Source: JBDHWI01 sp964590135 (GTDB lineage: Bacteria > Chloroflexota > Anaerolineae > J036 > Brachytrichaceae). Taken from it: a stretch of 64,000 nt of DNA. The stretch lies in assembly GCA_964590135.1 (NCBI GenBank), contig CAZPVX010000022.1, positions 1 through 64,000 of the forward strand, given 5' to 3'. The notes under the pieces are model-generated. The model was not told where the DNA came from. It did not search any database and saw only the letters and a list, made by a program, of their open reading frames with translations. Positions 35,969 to 44,922 of this stretch are shown piece by piece (within the stretch, counting starts at the first letter, position 1; every line of letters begins with the position of its first letter). The translations under genes were made by a program, and so were the position numbers.

Positions 35969-36050
35969 GTTGTTGGTCAATGCTCCTGAGTAGGATTGTC
36001 CACCTATTTAAGCCCAAGGAGGTGCGAATTCAAGTTCCACCGGGCAGTTC

Positions 36051-36818
36051 TTAGTTCACCAGCCACCGCACTTCATACGGCGCAAGCTCCAGCGACGGCC
36101 CATGCACGTTGATGCGCGCGCCGTTCACCAGGTCTTTGACCGCGTTGTTGGTGCCCAGCAGCTTGCGCCATGGGATGGATACGAGCTGGTCGGCGTCGCT
36201 GCAATTCACCAGGCTGATGAGCGCGGCGCGGCCATCGGGCGAGGAGCGAAAGAGCGTGAAGGCCGCCGGCGCTGCCGTGACCAACGCGCGCTGCGTGGCC
36301 GAGGGATGGAAAGCGGCATGGCCGGCGCGCGCTCGGATGAGCGGCAGCACCTTCGCCATCGCCGGCTGCACGAATGTATGCGCATCGAACGCCGGCACGC
36401 CGGCCATCGACAGAGCGAGCGCGTGCGCCGCGACAAAGCGCTGTGTGTTCTGGCGGCTGGCGATGGCGCCGATGAAGGGCGCGTTGATCGCGTCATACAG
36501 CGTTTGCGTGTTGCTGATGCAGTCGGCTAATTGCGCGGCGGCAATCGCGCCGATGAACGCGCTGGCGGCGGATGGGTTGAGGTCGTGCCGGCTGAGCGCG
36601 TTCATGCGCAATTCACCCATCGGTCGCGTCGCCCATTGCAGCAGAAAGCGCGCGTCGCCGGCGTGCAACGCATGCAAAATCAGCGGCGCGACGGCGTGAT
36701 CGGTGGTCAGGGCAGCCACGCACAGATCGACGCCGGCAAGCGATTGCGCCAGCCCCGCCGGCGCTTCATCGCCCGGCAGCAACGCCACGTTGCGCTGTGT
36801 CCATCCATCTTGTGGCAT
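36051..36818 (-). CDS. GH13 sucrose/glucosylglycerate phosphorylase-like C-terminal fragment
   Basis: A 255-residue protein whose second half resembles the C-terminal part of GH13 subfamily 18 phosphorylases. LALSMAGVPAFDAHTF parallels the GVPAIYFHSL segment, and AAFHPSATQRAL...FTLFRSS parallels the FHP-x-Q block. An immunoglobulin-like end domain follows. The catalytic barrel residues that should precede it are absent, so it is a truncated or divergent relative. ATG 36818 was chosen since a longer frame overlaps the divergent peptidase start. TACAAT (36830-36835 on this strand) lies 11 bases upstream. Activity is doubtful. Confidence 0.6.
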   Translation of the reverse strand: MPQDGWTQRNVALLPGDEAPAGLAQSLAGVDLCVAALTTDHAVAPLILHALHAGDARFLLQWATRPMGELRMNALSRHDLNPSAASAFIGAIAAAQLADCISNTQTLYDAINAPFIGAIASRQNTQRFVAAHALALSMAGVPAFDAHTFVQPAMAKVLPLIRARAGHAAFHPSATQRALVTAAPAAFTLFRSSPDGRAALISLVNCSDADQLVSIPWRKLLGTNNAVKDLVNGARINVHGPSLELAPYEVRWLVN

Positions 36819-36851
36819 GATTGTGAGCAAATTGTAGGGGCTTGCGCCAAT

Positions 36852-38927
36852 ATGAAAACAATCACGCCTGAAATTCTGCACGACATCATCCTGCTCGACG
36901 ACGTTCAAGTTTCACCCGACGGCACACGCGCTGTCTTTGTTCGCACCAGCGTTGACCGCAGCGGCAACAAGTACAACCGCACGATCTGGTTGCAATCGCT
37001 CGACGACATCAAAGCGCCGGCCCAACCGCTGACCGGCAACACGAAGGATGGCTCGCCGCGCTGGTCGCCCGATGGCAGCCGGCTCGGTTTCATCTCTGGC
37101 CGCGACGACAAGCCGGCGGTGTTTGTGCTGCCCATGCGCGGTGGTGAGGCGCGCAGCATCGCATCACACCCGAACGGTATTGGCGCGTTTGCGTGGTCGC
37201 CAGACGGCAGGCGCATTGCGTTTGCCGCGGCCTTGCGCGCCGATGAATGCGAGGCTGAGGACAAGAAAAATCAGGCGCCCAAAGCCCAGGCCGATGGTGA
37301 GCCGGCGTTCAAAGATGCATGGGACTTGAAGCGCGAGAAGGAACAGAAGCAGCACGAAGAGGAGTTGCGATTCGATCCGCGCGTCTTGTCGCGCGTGCCA
37401 TATCGCACCGGCACCACGTTCATCGAAGATCGTTACACGCACATCTATGTGTCCGATGTGCCAGCCAGCTTTGCCGAGCCGAATGAGGGCAAGCCGCGCC
37501 GGCTCACGCCGAACGACAGCGCGGCAGGATTCAACGGCATCGAGTGGTCTGCCGACGGCAGATTCATCTACAGCGCCACCAGCCGCGACCCCGACAGCGG
37601 CGAGTTATTCATGCTGGCTGATCTGGTGCGCTTTGAGGCGAACAAGAAAACGCGCGTCTACAAGCGCCTGCCTGTGAAGGGCAACACCTGCTATGGCGCA
37701 CTGCCTTCGCCGGATGGCAAGTGGATCGTCTTCAACAAAAGCGCGGAGAACAAGACGCGCTACGAGCCAGGCACACTGTGCATCATGCCGGCGGATGCTG
37801 CGAAGCCTGATGACATCATCGACTTGACCGATGTGCTGGATCGCAGCTTTGGCAGTTACAAGTGGAGCCCCGACGGCAAGTATTTGTATTTCACGCTGCT
37901 GAAAGATGGCGCGGTGGAATTGTGGCGCTGCAAGCCGCCGGCGACTCCGCGCGCGGAGATCGAGCTTGATCAACTCACCAACGCCGGCCACGAGATCACA
38001 TCGTTCGACGTGCTGTCTGATGGTCGTGTGATCTTCATTGCCTGCACCCCGCATGACCCCAGCGCGCTGTTTCTGCTGGATGCGCGCGGCCGCGTGACAC
38101 CCATTCACCAGCCCAACGCAAAGAAGCTGGGCGAGATGGAACTCGGCGCGATTGAGGAGGTGCGCTACGAAAATGAGGGCCGTGAGATTCAGGGCTGGTT
38201 GATCCTGCCGCCCGGTTTCAACAAGCGCAAGCGATATCCGTTGATCGTGCAGATGCATGGCGGGCCGCATGTCATGTGGGGCGCGGCGACGCGCAGCATG
38301 TGGCACGAATTTCAGGCCATGGCCGGCGCCGGCTATGCGGTGTTCTATTGCAACCCACGCGGCTCCGACGGTTATGGCCGCGAATTCTGGCACAGCAATC
38401 GCGGCGATTGGGGCGATGGCCCAATGCGCGATGTGCTGGCCGGCGTGGATTTGCTCACCCAGCGCGACTATATTGACGACAGGCGATTGTGCCTGACGGG
38501 CGGCAGCTACGCCGGCTACCTGACTGCATGGATGATCGGCAAGGATCATCGCTTTGCGGCGGCCTGCGCGCAGCGTGGTGTCTACAACCTGGTGTCGATG
38601 CGCGACACCACCGACATTCCGTTCTTCAACGACCGTGAAAGCGGCGTCACGCCGTGGGATGATGTGGCAGCGCTGTGGCACATGTCGCCCATCTCGCTCG
38701 TGCCGAATATGCAGACGCCGCTGTTGATCGAGCATAGCGAGCAGGACTATCGCGTGCCGATGGAGCAGGCTGAGCAGTTGTTCCAGGCGTTGAAGTTGTT
38801 GAAGAAAAAGGTGCAGTTAATCCGCTGGCCACGCGAAGGACATGAGCTTTCGCGCGCCGGCGAGCCGCGCCACCGCCTGTTGCGCATCCAGCGCATGATT
38901 GAGTGGTTTAATGAGCATGCGAAGTAA
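36852..38927 (+). CDS. S9 family prolyl oligopeptidase (acylaminoacyl-peptidase-like)
   Basis: A 691-residue serine peptidase. The first 440 residues form a beta propeller with WD/TolB-like repeats (SPDGTRAVFVRTS, WSPDGRRIAFAA, WSPDGKYLYF). The alpha/beta hydrolase domain has Ser552 in GGSYAGY, Asp632 in HSEQDYRVP and His664 in EGHELS. The HGGPH oxyanion motif is also present. No signal peptide is seen, so it acts on peptides in the cytoplasm. The ATG at 36852 begins the typical segment ITPEILHDIILLDDVQVSPDG. Confidence 0.92.
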   Translation: MKTITPEILHDIILLDDVQVSPDGTRAVFVRTSVDRSGNKYNRTIWLQSLDDIKAPAQPLTGNTKDGSPRWSPDGSRLGFISGRDDKPAVFVLPMRGGEARSIASHPNGIGAFAWSPDGRRIAFAAALRADECEAEDKKNQAPKAQADGEPAFKDAWDLKREKEQKQHEEELRFDPRVLSRVPYRTGTTFIEDRYTHIYVSDVPASFAEPNEGKPRRLTPNDSAAGFNGIEWSADGRFIYSATSRDPDSGELFMLADLVRFEANKKTRVYKRLPVKGNTCYGALPSPDGKWIVFNKSAENKTRYEPGTLCIMPADAAKPDDIIDLTDVLDRSFGSYKWSPDGKYLYFTLLKDGAVELWRCKPPATPRAEIELDQLTNAGHEITSFDVLSDGRVIFIACTPHDPSALFLLDARGRVTPIHQPNAKKLGEMELGAIEEVRYENEGREIQGWLILPPGFNKRKRYPLIVQMHGGPHVMWGAATRSMWHEFQAMAGAGYAVFYCNPRGSDGYGREFWHSNRGDWGDGPMRDVLAGVDLLTQRDYIDDRRLCLTGGSYAGYLTAWMIGKDHRFAAACAQRGVYNLVSMRDTTDIPFFNDRESGVTPWDDVAALWHMSPISLVPNMQTPLLIEHSEQDYRVPMEQAEQLFQALKLLKKKVQLIRWPREGHELSRAGEPRHRLLRIQRMIEWFNEHAK

Positions 38928-39001
38928 TTCGTAATCGGCAACTGGCCGTCGAGGATTGCGCAGTTCGATTCTCGTCTGCCAGTTGCCTCCGAGAGAAGCA
39001 C

Positions 39002-39562
39002 GTGTCAACTGAGAAGGAGCGGGTCAGGGTCAGTCAATTTGTGCCGGAGCCGGTGAAAGGCACGCGCCTGTATGGCGTGGCGCGCCGCAACAAACCCGAA
39101 GTCAAGCGCTTTGTCAAGTTTGCAATTACCGGCTTCGTCGGCTTGATCATCGACTTTGCTGCGCTCAATATTCTGGCGCACGTGTTGAATGTGGCAGAGC
39201 CGATCGCGGTTGCCATTGCCTTCATCATTGCGGCCACAAATAACTACATCTGGAATCGGCTGTGGGTGTATCCGGAATCGCGCAACGAGAAGAAGCGCAA
39301 ACAGATGCCGGTGTTTCTGGCGGTGAATGCCGCCGGCCTCTTCATCAACGAGGTCGTGCTGTTCCTGTTCTATGTTCCCATTTCGACCTTGCTTGGCAAT
39401 GCGGTGATTGGCCTCAACCTGACCAAAGCCATCGGCGCATTCATCGTGATGATGTGGAACTTCTTCGTCAACCGCTTCGTAACATTCAGAAACGTGAAAT
39501 GGCAGAAGAACCTGCCAAAAGAGCAACTGCCCCCGCCAGAGATGATCGACAGCGCGCTTTGA
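39002..39562 (+). CDS. GtrA family membrane protein
   Basis: A 186-residue protein with four transmembrane helices (about residues 38-60, 62-82, 108-128 and 138-158). FVKFAITGFVGLIIDFA and NNYIWNRLWVY are family hallmarks, as is MMWNFFVNRFVTF. The start is GTG 39002. GtrA proteins are thought to flip polyprenyl-phosphate-linked sugars. Next on the strand are a glycosyltransferase and an HMG-CoA reductase, which fits lipid-linked sugar work. That link is inference. Confidence 0.9.
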   Translation: MSTEKERVRVSQFVPEPVKGTRLYGVARRNKPEVKRFVKFAITGFVGLIIDFAALNILAHVLNVAEPIAVAIAFIIAATNNYIWNRLWVYPESRNEKKRKQMPVFLAVNAAGLFINEVVLFLFYVPISTLLGNAVIGLNLTKAIGAFIVMMWNFFVNRFVTFRNVKWQKNLPKEQLPPPEMIDSAL

Positions 39563-39691
39563 CGACGCCGGGGGATGGAGCGATGCGTGATGCATGTGGG
39601 GAAATCTCTGCTCGGCTTTCGGCACTTTATACTTCCCGTGATCCCTGTTCCGTGAACCGGAACGGCAAGCGGATCGGGGACAGCATTCATT

Positions 39692-40864
39692 TTGGCACGC
39701 ATCACCTACGACTACACGCCGGCGATTCACCAGGGCGCGGGCATCGGCCGGCTCACGCGCGAGTTGGGGCGCGCACTGTTGAATCTGCCTTCACCGCACC
39801 AATTCAGCTTCTTTGTCATGGGCCGGCCCGGCGACGACGTGCCGCTGTCGAGCCTGATGGACACCGCGCAGTTGCCGCTGAAGGTGACCAAGCACAATGA
39901 CCGCTGGCTGTATCGCCTGTGGTTTCGCAGCCGGCTGCCGCTGCCGGTGCAGACGTTCAGCGGCTCATGCGACCTGTATCACGCCACCGATTTTGTGCTG
40001 CCGCCGATGCGCGGCAAAACGCCCTCAGTGCTTACAGTGCATGACCTCTCGTTCGAGCGCGACCCCGATTCGGCCTCGCCGCGTCTGATCCCCTTTCTGA
40101 AGCGCGTGGTGCCGGATTCTGCCCGCCGCGCCACGCACATCGTGGCCGACTCGCATGCGACCGCGCGCGACCTGACCGAGTTGTATGGCATCCCGCCGGC
40201 GAAGATCACCACGATCCACAGCGGCGCCAGCGAGCGCTTCACGCCCTACACCGGCAGCTACTTCGAGGAGCGCCGGCGCGGCTCAATCTTGCGGCGTTAC
40301 AAGATCGGTGAGGCGCCATTTGTGCTGACTGTCGGCACGATGCAAAAGCGCAAGAATCATCTGCGGCTGGTGCAGGCGTTTGCAAAGGTGATTGCGCAGC
40401 ATCCGCCGTCGCTCTCAGTGCAACTTGTGATCGCCGGCGGCAAGGGCTGGCTGTATGACGAGGTGCTGGCCGAGGTGAAATCGCTCGGCCTTGAGAATCG
40501 CGTAAAGTTCATTGGCTACGTTGAGGACAGCGACCTGCCGCACCTGTATCGCGCTGCGCGCGTGTTTGCGTTTCCATCCATCTACGAAGGTTTTGGCATC
40601 CCGCCGCTGGAGGCGATGGCGTGCGGCGTGCCGGTGGTGGCGTCGAACGCATCATCGCTGCCGGAGGTGGTGGGCGACGTCGGCTTGCAGGTGGACCCAT
40701 TCGATGTGGATGCGCTGGCGCATGCGCTGGACACTGCGCTGCATGACGAAGGCTGGCGCGCGCAGGCCATCGTCCGCGGGCCCGAACGCGCAAAGCAATT
40801 CACCTGGCGCGGCGCAGCGGAGCAGTTGCTGGCGATCTACGAGAAATCGCTTGGCGGCTGGTGA
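39692..40864 (+). CDS. glycosyltransferase family 4 protein
   Basis: A 390-residue GT-B fold enzyme. The N-terminus (DYTPAIHQGAGIGRLTREL) is typical of GT4 proteins. The C-terminal donor-binding domain holds VGTMQKRKNHLRLVQAF and the EGFGIPPLEAMACGVPVV motif, where the first Glu binds the nucleotide-sugar. The start appears to be TTG 39692, as no ATG lies in a plausible place. GGGGA lies 11 bases upstream. It likely adds a sugar to an envelope glycan or lipid. Confidence 0.9.
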   Translation: MARITYDYTPAIHQGAGIGRLTRELGRALLNLPSPHQFSFFVMGRPGDDVPLSSLMDTAQLPLKVTKHNDRWLYRLWFRSRLPLPVQTFSGSCDLYHATDFVLPPMRGKTPSVLTVHDLSFERDPDSASPRLIPFLKRVVPDSARRATHIVADSHATARDLTELYGIPPAKITTIHSGASERFTPYTGSYFEERRRGSILRRYKIGEAPFVLTVGTMQKRKNHLRLVQAFAKVIAQHPPSLSVQLVIAGGKGWLYDEVLAEVKSLGLENRVKFIGYVEDSDLPHLYRAARVFAFPSIYEGFGIPPLEAMACGVPVVASNASSLPEVVGDVGLQVDPFDVDALAHALDTALHDEGWRAQAIVRGPERAKQFTWRGAAEQLLAIYEKSLGGW

Positions 40865-40876
40865 TGGCTGAACCGA

Positions 40877-42157
40877 TTGCCGATTACCATTGCATCTGTG
40901 GCTGAATCTTCCAACTTCAACCCCTCGAAGAAACTGCGCGACCTGCCTGTGGAGGCGCGCGCCGCCAGCCTCGGCCTGAGCGCCGCGGATGTGGCTGCAT
41001 TGCGCGCCGGCCTCTCGCTTGAACAGGCCGACCACATGATCGAGAACGTCATTGGCGCGTATGCGCTGCCGATGGGTGTGGCGCAAAACTTCGTGGTGAA
41101 TGGCCGCGCCATCGCGGCTGTGCCGATGGTCGTCGAAGAGGCGAGCATTGTTGCGGCGTGCAGTTTTGCCGCCAAGCTGGCGCGAGAAACCGGCGGCTTC
41201 AAGGCCGGCAGCACCGCACCGATCATGATCGGCCAGGTGCAACTGCTCGATGTGCCGGACATGGATGCAGCGAAAGCGCGCATCGCCGGCGAGGCGGATA
41301 CGCTGATCGACTGGCTGAATCACGACAATCCATCCACAAAAAGCCGGCATGCCAAAGCAGTGGGGTTGGAAATACGGGAAATCGTGATCCACGATGCGCA
41401 ATGCCTCGTGCTTCATTTGCTCTACGACTGCGGCGACGCGATGGGCGCAAACCTGATCAACACGGCGTGTGAGGCGATTGCGCCGCGCCTGGAGCAACTG
41501 AGCGGTGGACGCGCCGGCCTGCGCATCCTCTCCAACCTCAGCGATCGCCGCATGGCGTGGGCAGAATGCACCATCCGCACAACCAGTCTCGCCGAACAGC
41601 GCATCAATCCGCACGCTGCGCACCACATTGTCGAAGCCTCGCGCTTCGCCGAGGCTGACCCTCATCGCGCAGCCACCCACAACAAGGGCATCATGAACGG
41701 CATCGATGCAGTGGTGATGGCAACTGGCAACGATTGGCGCGCCATCGAAGCCGGTGCCCACGCTTATGCCGCGCGCGATGGCCACTACACTGCCTTGGCT
41801 ACCTGGCGCATGGATGACGCCGGCGATCTGGTTGGCCGCATCAACCTGCCGTTGGCAGTCGGCATCGTCGGCGGCGCGACGCGCGTGCATCCGGGCGCAC
41901 AGGTCGCGCTCAAGTTGCTGGGGGTAAAGACCGCGCGTGAGCTGGCCGAGATCATGGCCTGCGTGGGGCTGGCGCAAAACTTCGCGGCCATTCGCGCGCT
42001 GGCAGCAGAAGGCATTCAGCAGGGACACATGGCGTTGCATGCGCGGCAGATCGCCATCGCCGCCGGCGCTACCGGCGAGCAGATCGAGCGCATTGCTGCG
42101 CAACTCGTTCAGGAAAAGAACGTGCGCCTTGAACGCGCGCGGCAACTCCTGCAATAA
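40877..42157 (+). CDS. mvaA: hydroxymethylglutaryl-CoA reductase, class II (degradative type)
   Basis: A 426-residue class II HMG-CoA reductase. Catalytic residues match the Pseudomonas mevalonii enzyme: Glu56 (ENVIG), Lys270 (HNKGIMNG), Asp286 (ATGND) and His384 (GHMALHAR). The DAMGANLIN motif is at 187-195. It interconverts HMG-CoA and mevalonate, either for isoprenoid synthesis or mevalonate breakdown. No other mevalonate genes are nearby. The start is uncertain: TTG 40877 or GTG 40898. It follows the glycosyltransferase by 12 bases and may share its transcript. Confidence 0.92.
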   Translation: MPITIASVAESSNFNPSKKLRDLPVEARAASLGLSAADVAALRAGLSLEQADHMIENVIGAYALPMGVAQNFVVNGRAIAAVPMVVEEASIVAACSFAAKLARETGGFKAGSTAPIMIGQVQLLDVPDMDAAKARIAGEADTLIDWLNHDNPSTKSRHAKAVGLEIREIVIHDAQCLVLHLLYDCGDAMGANLINTACEAIAPRLEQLSGGRAGLRILSNLSDRRMAWAECTIRTTSLAEQRINPHAAHHIVEASRFAEADPHRAATHNKGIMNGIDAVVMATGNDWRAIEAGAHAYAARDGHYTALATWRMDDAGDLVGRINLPLAVGIVGGATRVHPGAQVALKLLGVKTARELAEIMACVGLAQNFAAIRALAAEGIQQGHMALHARQIAIAAGATGEQIERIAAQLVQEKNVRLERARQLLQ

Positions 42158-42171
42158 CCGGCTTCTGCCGC

Positions 42172-42954
42172 ATGGAACACAGAATGGAAATTGCACCCAG
42201 GGCGCGCACCCGTGAAGAGCGGCTGGAAACTGTTCAGCGTATCTTCGAGCGCGTGATGCAATTGCACAGCGAAGATGTGTTGGCCGCCGGCCTGTATGGC
42301 TCGCTGGCGCGCGGCAACGACGGGCCTTTTTCGGATGTGGAAATCTTGGTGGTGCTGCGCAGCGCCGGCGTGCGCGACAACGCCGAGTGGTGCGCCGGCG
42401 ATTGGAAGGCCGAAGTCAACTTTCGCAGTTGCGACGTCGCGCTGGATCGCGCGAGCGAGTTGGATGGTGAGTGGTCGGTGTCACACGGCAAATTCATCGA
42501 CATGCAGCCGCTGTATGACCCCGAGAATTTCTTGTCACGATTGCGCGAGCGCGTGTTTGCGCATGCCGACGAGGAAGTTCGCGAGGCGATGCGCGAGGTC
42601 ATCATCGGCGATATGTGCGAGCTGGCGGGCAAGTGGCGCAATCAGCAGGCGGCGAGCCGGTTCGATTACGTGCCGGCAATTGCGTTCAATCTCGCCGAGC
42701 AATGCGCATGGGTCATCGGGCTGGCCAATCGCCATCTCTATGCCACTGGCGCAGCCATGCGCGCTGAATCACTCGCCCTGTCAGACCGCCCCGCCGGCTA
42801 TGACGCGCTGTGCAATGCTGTCATGCGCGGCGAACTGAGCGATGCGCAACACGTGATTGCGCTGTGCGAAGCGTGCTGGGCCGGCACGGTGGCGTGGGCG
42901 GAAGCGAAAGGCATCGCATTGGTGACAGATCCACTCAACCTTGCGACAACCTGA
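42172..42954 (+). CDS. kanamycin nucleotidyltransferase-like protein, ANT(4') family
   Basis: A 260-residue protein that follows the ANT(4')-I kanamycin nucleotidyltransferase along its whole length. TREERLETVQRIFERV, YGSLARGNDGPFSDVEI, WKAEVNF, LAGKWRN and SDRPAGYDALCNAVMRGELSD all have direct counterparts. Active-site acids are kept: Asp55 and Glu57 in SDVEI, and Glu150 in CELAGKWRN as general base. It would transfer AMP to the 4'-hydroxyl of aminoglycosides; whether the substrate is an antibiotic is not shown. It lies 14 bases after mvaA without any mobile element, so it looks like a resident gene. Confidence 0.88.
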   Translation: MEHRMEIAPRARTREERLETVQRIFERVMQLHSEDVLAAGLYGSLARGNDGPFSDVEILVVLRSAGVRDNAEWCAGDWKAEVNFRSCDVALDRASELDGEWSVSHGKFIDMQPLYDPENFLSRLRERVFAHADEEVREAMREVIIGDMCELAGKWRNQQAASRFDYVPAIAFNLAEQCAWVIGLANRHLYATGAAMRAESLALSDRPAGYDALCNAVMRGELSDAQHVIALCEACWAGTVAWAEAKGIALVTDPLNLATT

Positions 42955-42986
42955 ACGCGGTTGAGGGATGCCGGCGATAAGCGCCA

Positions 42987-44198
42987 TCATCCGCGCTCTT
43001 TCGCTTCCTGCTTGAATGACTGGTGCGGCAGAATGCCGCGATTCACCAGTGCTTGCATCAGCGCGCGCTCCATCTCACGCTGGTCATCCTTGCCCACCAC
43101 CGCCTCTTCGTGTGCGACCTTCAGGATCAATGGGTAATCGCCGCCCATGCGCGCCTGTCGCAGGATGACTGCGCTGAGCATGGCGATGTTGTCGCGGGTG
43201 GCGCACCACGCCGGCGCCTCGATGCGCGCAATCGCCGCGCGCCGGCCCTGCCCAACGCCAACATTGAGGTAGCAGCAGCGCATGGCATGCTCGCCCAGAT
43301 GTTGCTGCTCATTCACCTCCCAGCGCGGGTCGAAAAGCGCAGTGCGGTGCGCCGGCTTCAATTGCGCATCAAGCAGGTGACGGTCGAAGATGCCAACGCA
43401 GCGCAGGCTTTCCTGCTTCAAGCGCTCCTCACTCACTTGATTGAATGGCACATCGAACAGCGCGCAGGTGTTCACCAGCGCATTACTGTTGGGTCGCTCG
43501 ATGTAGCCGCACACCAGAGCGCCGCATGCCTGCAACTGCTTCAACGCGCGCTTGAATGCATCGAGCATGCGTTTTTGCGCCGGACCGCGCAGGCCACGCC
43601 CGCCCAACAGAGCGAATGGCACCATCGACCCATCCGCGATCACGATGGGTTGATAGCCTTCCGCGCGCGCAACCGCTGCTGCGTCTGCCATCAGCGCAAT
43701 CTCCAGCAAATCGCGCTCGTTGCTGATCTCGCCGGGTGTCACCAGTTCGCCAAAGGCATCAAACAGCTCACGCTCTAGAAAAAGACGGGTCAGCTTCATT
43801 TTCTGAATGCGCTGCGCGATCGCGCTGTCGTTGCCGCCATAGGCAATGCACGCGCAGCCGGCCTGCACATATGCGAACAGCGTCGCCCCGTGCCGGTCGG
43901 GCATGATCTGTGAGCCGTCGGTGGCGATCAAGACATAGCGCGCCGGCTCCCCGGTTTTTACATCGATGACCTCGAAGTGGTTCGGCGCCTCGCCGCAATC
44001 AAACAGCGCGCCATTCCACCGCATGCCGCTCACGCGCGTCGCGGCGAGGCAGGCTGCCAGCAGCGCATCGACGCTTGCGCCTGGCTGCAATGCGCGGCTG
44101 AGCGATTCAACGGTTTGCAAGCGTTGTTGGCCATCCTGCGCGTAGGCGTCGGCATAGGCATCGATGCTGGTGCGTAGTTGGGTGAGATCGACAGGCAT
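42987..44198 (-). CDS. NurA domain-containing nuclease
   Basis: A 403-residue protein. The NurA nuclease motif appears as LIATDGSQIMPDRHG (catalytic Asp near residue 93) and a second acidic motif as VIADGSMVPFALLG near residue 202. NurA is a 5'-3' exonuclease that works with the HerA helicase in end resection; no herA is visible here. The start ATG 44198 has TACAAT (44205-44210 on this strand) ending six bases upstream. It lies just downstream of trpG on the same strand, but probably has its own promoter. Confidence 0.82.
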   Translation of the reverse strand: MPVDLTQLRTSIDAYADAYAQDGQQRLQTVESLSRALQPGASVDALLAACLAATRVSGMRWNGALFDCGEAPNHFEVIDVKTGEPARYVLIATDGSQIMPDRHGATLFAYVQAGCACIAYGGNDSAIAQRIQKMKLTRLFLERELFDAFGELVTPGEISNERDLLEIALMADAAAVARAEGYQPIVIADGSMVPFALLGGRGLRGPAQKRMLDAFKRALKQLQACGALVCGYIERPNSNALVNTCALFDVPFNQVSEERLKQESLRCVGIFDRHLLDAQLKPAHRTALFDPRWEVNEQQHLGEHAMRCCYLNVGVGQGRRAAIARIEAPAWCATRDNIAMLSAVILRQARMGGDYPLILKVAHEEAVVGKDDQREMERALMQALVNRGILPHQSFKQEAKERG

Positions 44199-44204
44199 GG
44201 CCGG

Positions 44205-44210
44205 ATTGTA
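44205..44210 (-). promoter_or_regulatory. -10 box of the NurA gene (leaderless type)
   Basis: TACAAT on the minus strand, six bases before ATG 44198, with no Shine-Dalgarno site in between. Confidence 0.5.
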
Positions 44211-44270
44211 GAACGGCGCATGCGGAGCACGCCCAGGTTTTGCGTGGCGCGCTCCGCAACCCGTGATGCA

Positions 44271-44837
44271 TCACACCATCGCCAGGAAATTGCTGAGCAG
44301 TTGCTTGCCGTTGGTGGTGAGGATGCTTTCGGGGTGGAATTGCACGCCGAAAGTGAGGTGCTGTCTGTGGCGGATGCCCATCAATTCGCCATCCTTGGTG
44401 AAGGCAGTGACCTCAAGCGCCGGGGGCAGCGGCTCCTGCACGATCAGTGAGTGGTAGCGCGTGGCCTCGAAAGGATTCGGCAGGCCGCGAAACAGATCGC
44501 GGCCATTATGGTGAATCATCGAGGTCTTGCCGTGCATCAGCTTCGGCGCGCGCACCACCTTGCCGCCAAACACGTGGCCCATGCACTGCTGGCCGAGGCA
44601 TACACCGAGGATAGGGGTCTGTCCGCTGAAGGCAGCCAGCACGTCGTTGCTGATGCCGCTGTCCTGCTCTGGCGTGCCAGGGCCGGGCGAGATGACGAAG
44701 GCCGCCGGCTGCATCGTCTTCAGCTCGTTAATGGTGATTTTGTCGTTGCGATACACGCGCAGATCAGCGCCGAGTTCACCCAGAAACTGCACCAGGTTAT
44801 AGGTGAAAGAATCGTAGTTGTCGATGACGATAATCAT
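44271..44837 (-). CDS. trpG: anthranilate synthase component II, glutamine amidotransferase
   Basis: A 188-residue class I amidotransferase that supplies ammonia to TrpE. The triad is Cys80 (GVCLGQQ), His168 and Glu170 (QFHPES). DNYDSFTYNLVQ and SPGPGTPEQ are typical. It may also serve 4-amino-4-deoxychorismate synthase (PabA). I chose ATG 44837 because residues before it do not match the family. It lies 85 bases after trpE and is under the same T-box control. Confidence 0.93.
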   Translation of the reverse strand: MIIVIDNYDSFTYNLVQFLGELGADLRVYRNDKITINELKTMQPAAFVISPGPGTPEQDSGISNDVLAAFSGQTPILGVCLGQQCMGHVFGGKVVRAPKLMHGKTSMIHHNGRDLFRGLPNPFEATRYHSLIVQEPLPPALEVTAFTKDGELMGIRHRQHLTFGVQFHPESILTTNGKQLLSNFLAMV

Positions 44838-44922
44838 GGCTTGTGATGTTTTGGATTCCTTGTTCGTAATTTCGCGCACGGTGCACGGTGTAAACAAACA
44901 AGAGATCACGATCGAAAAATCG

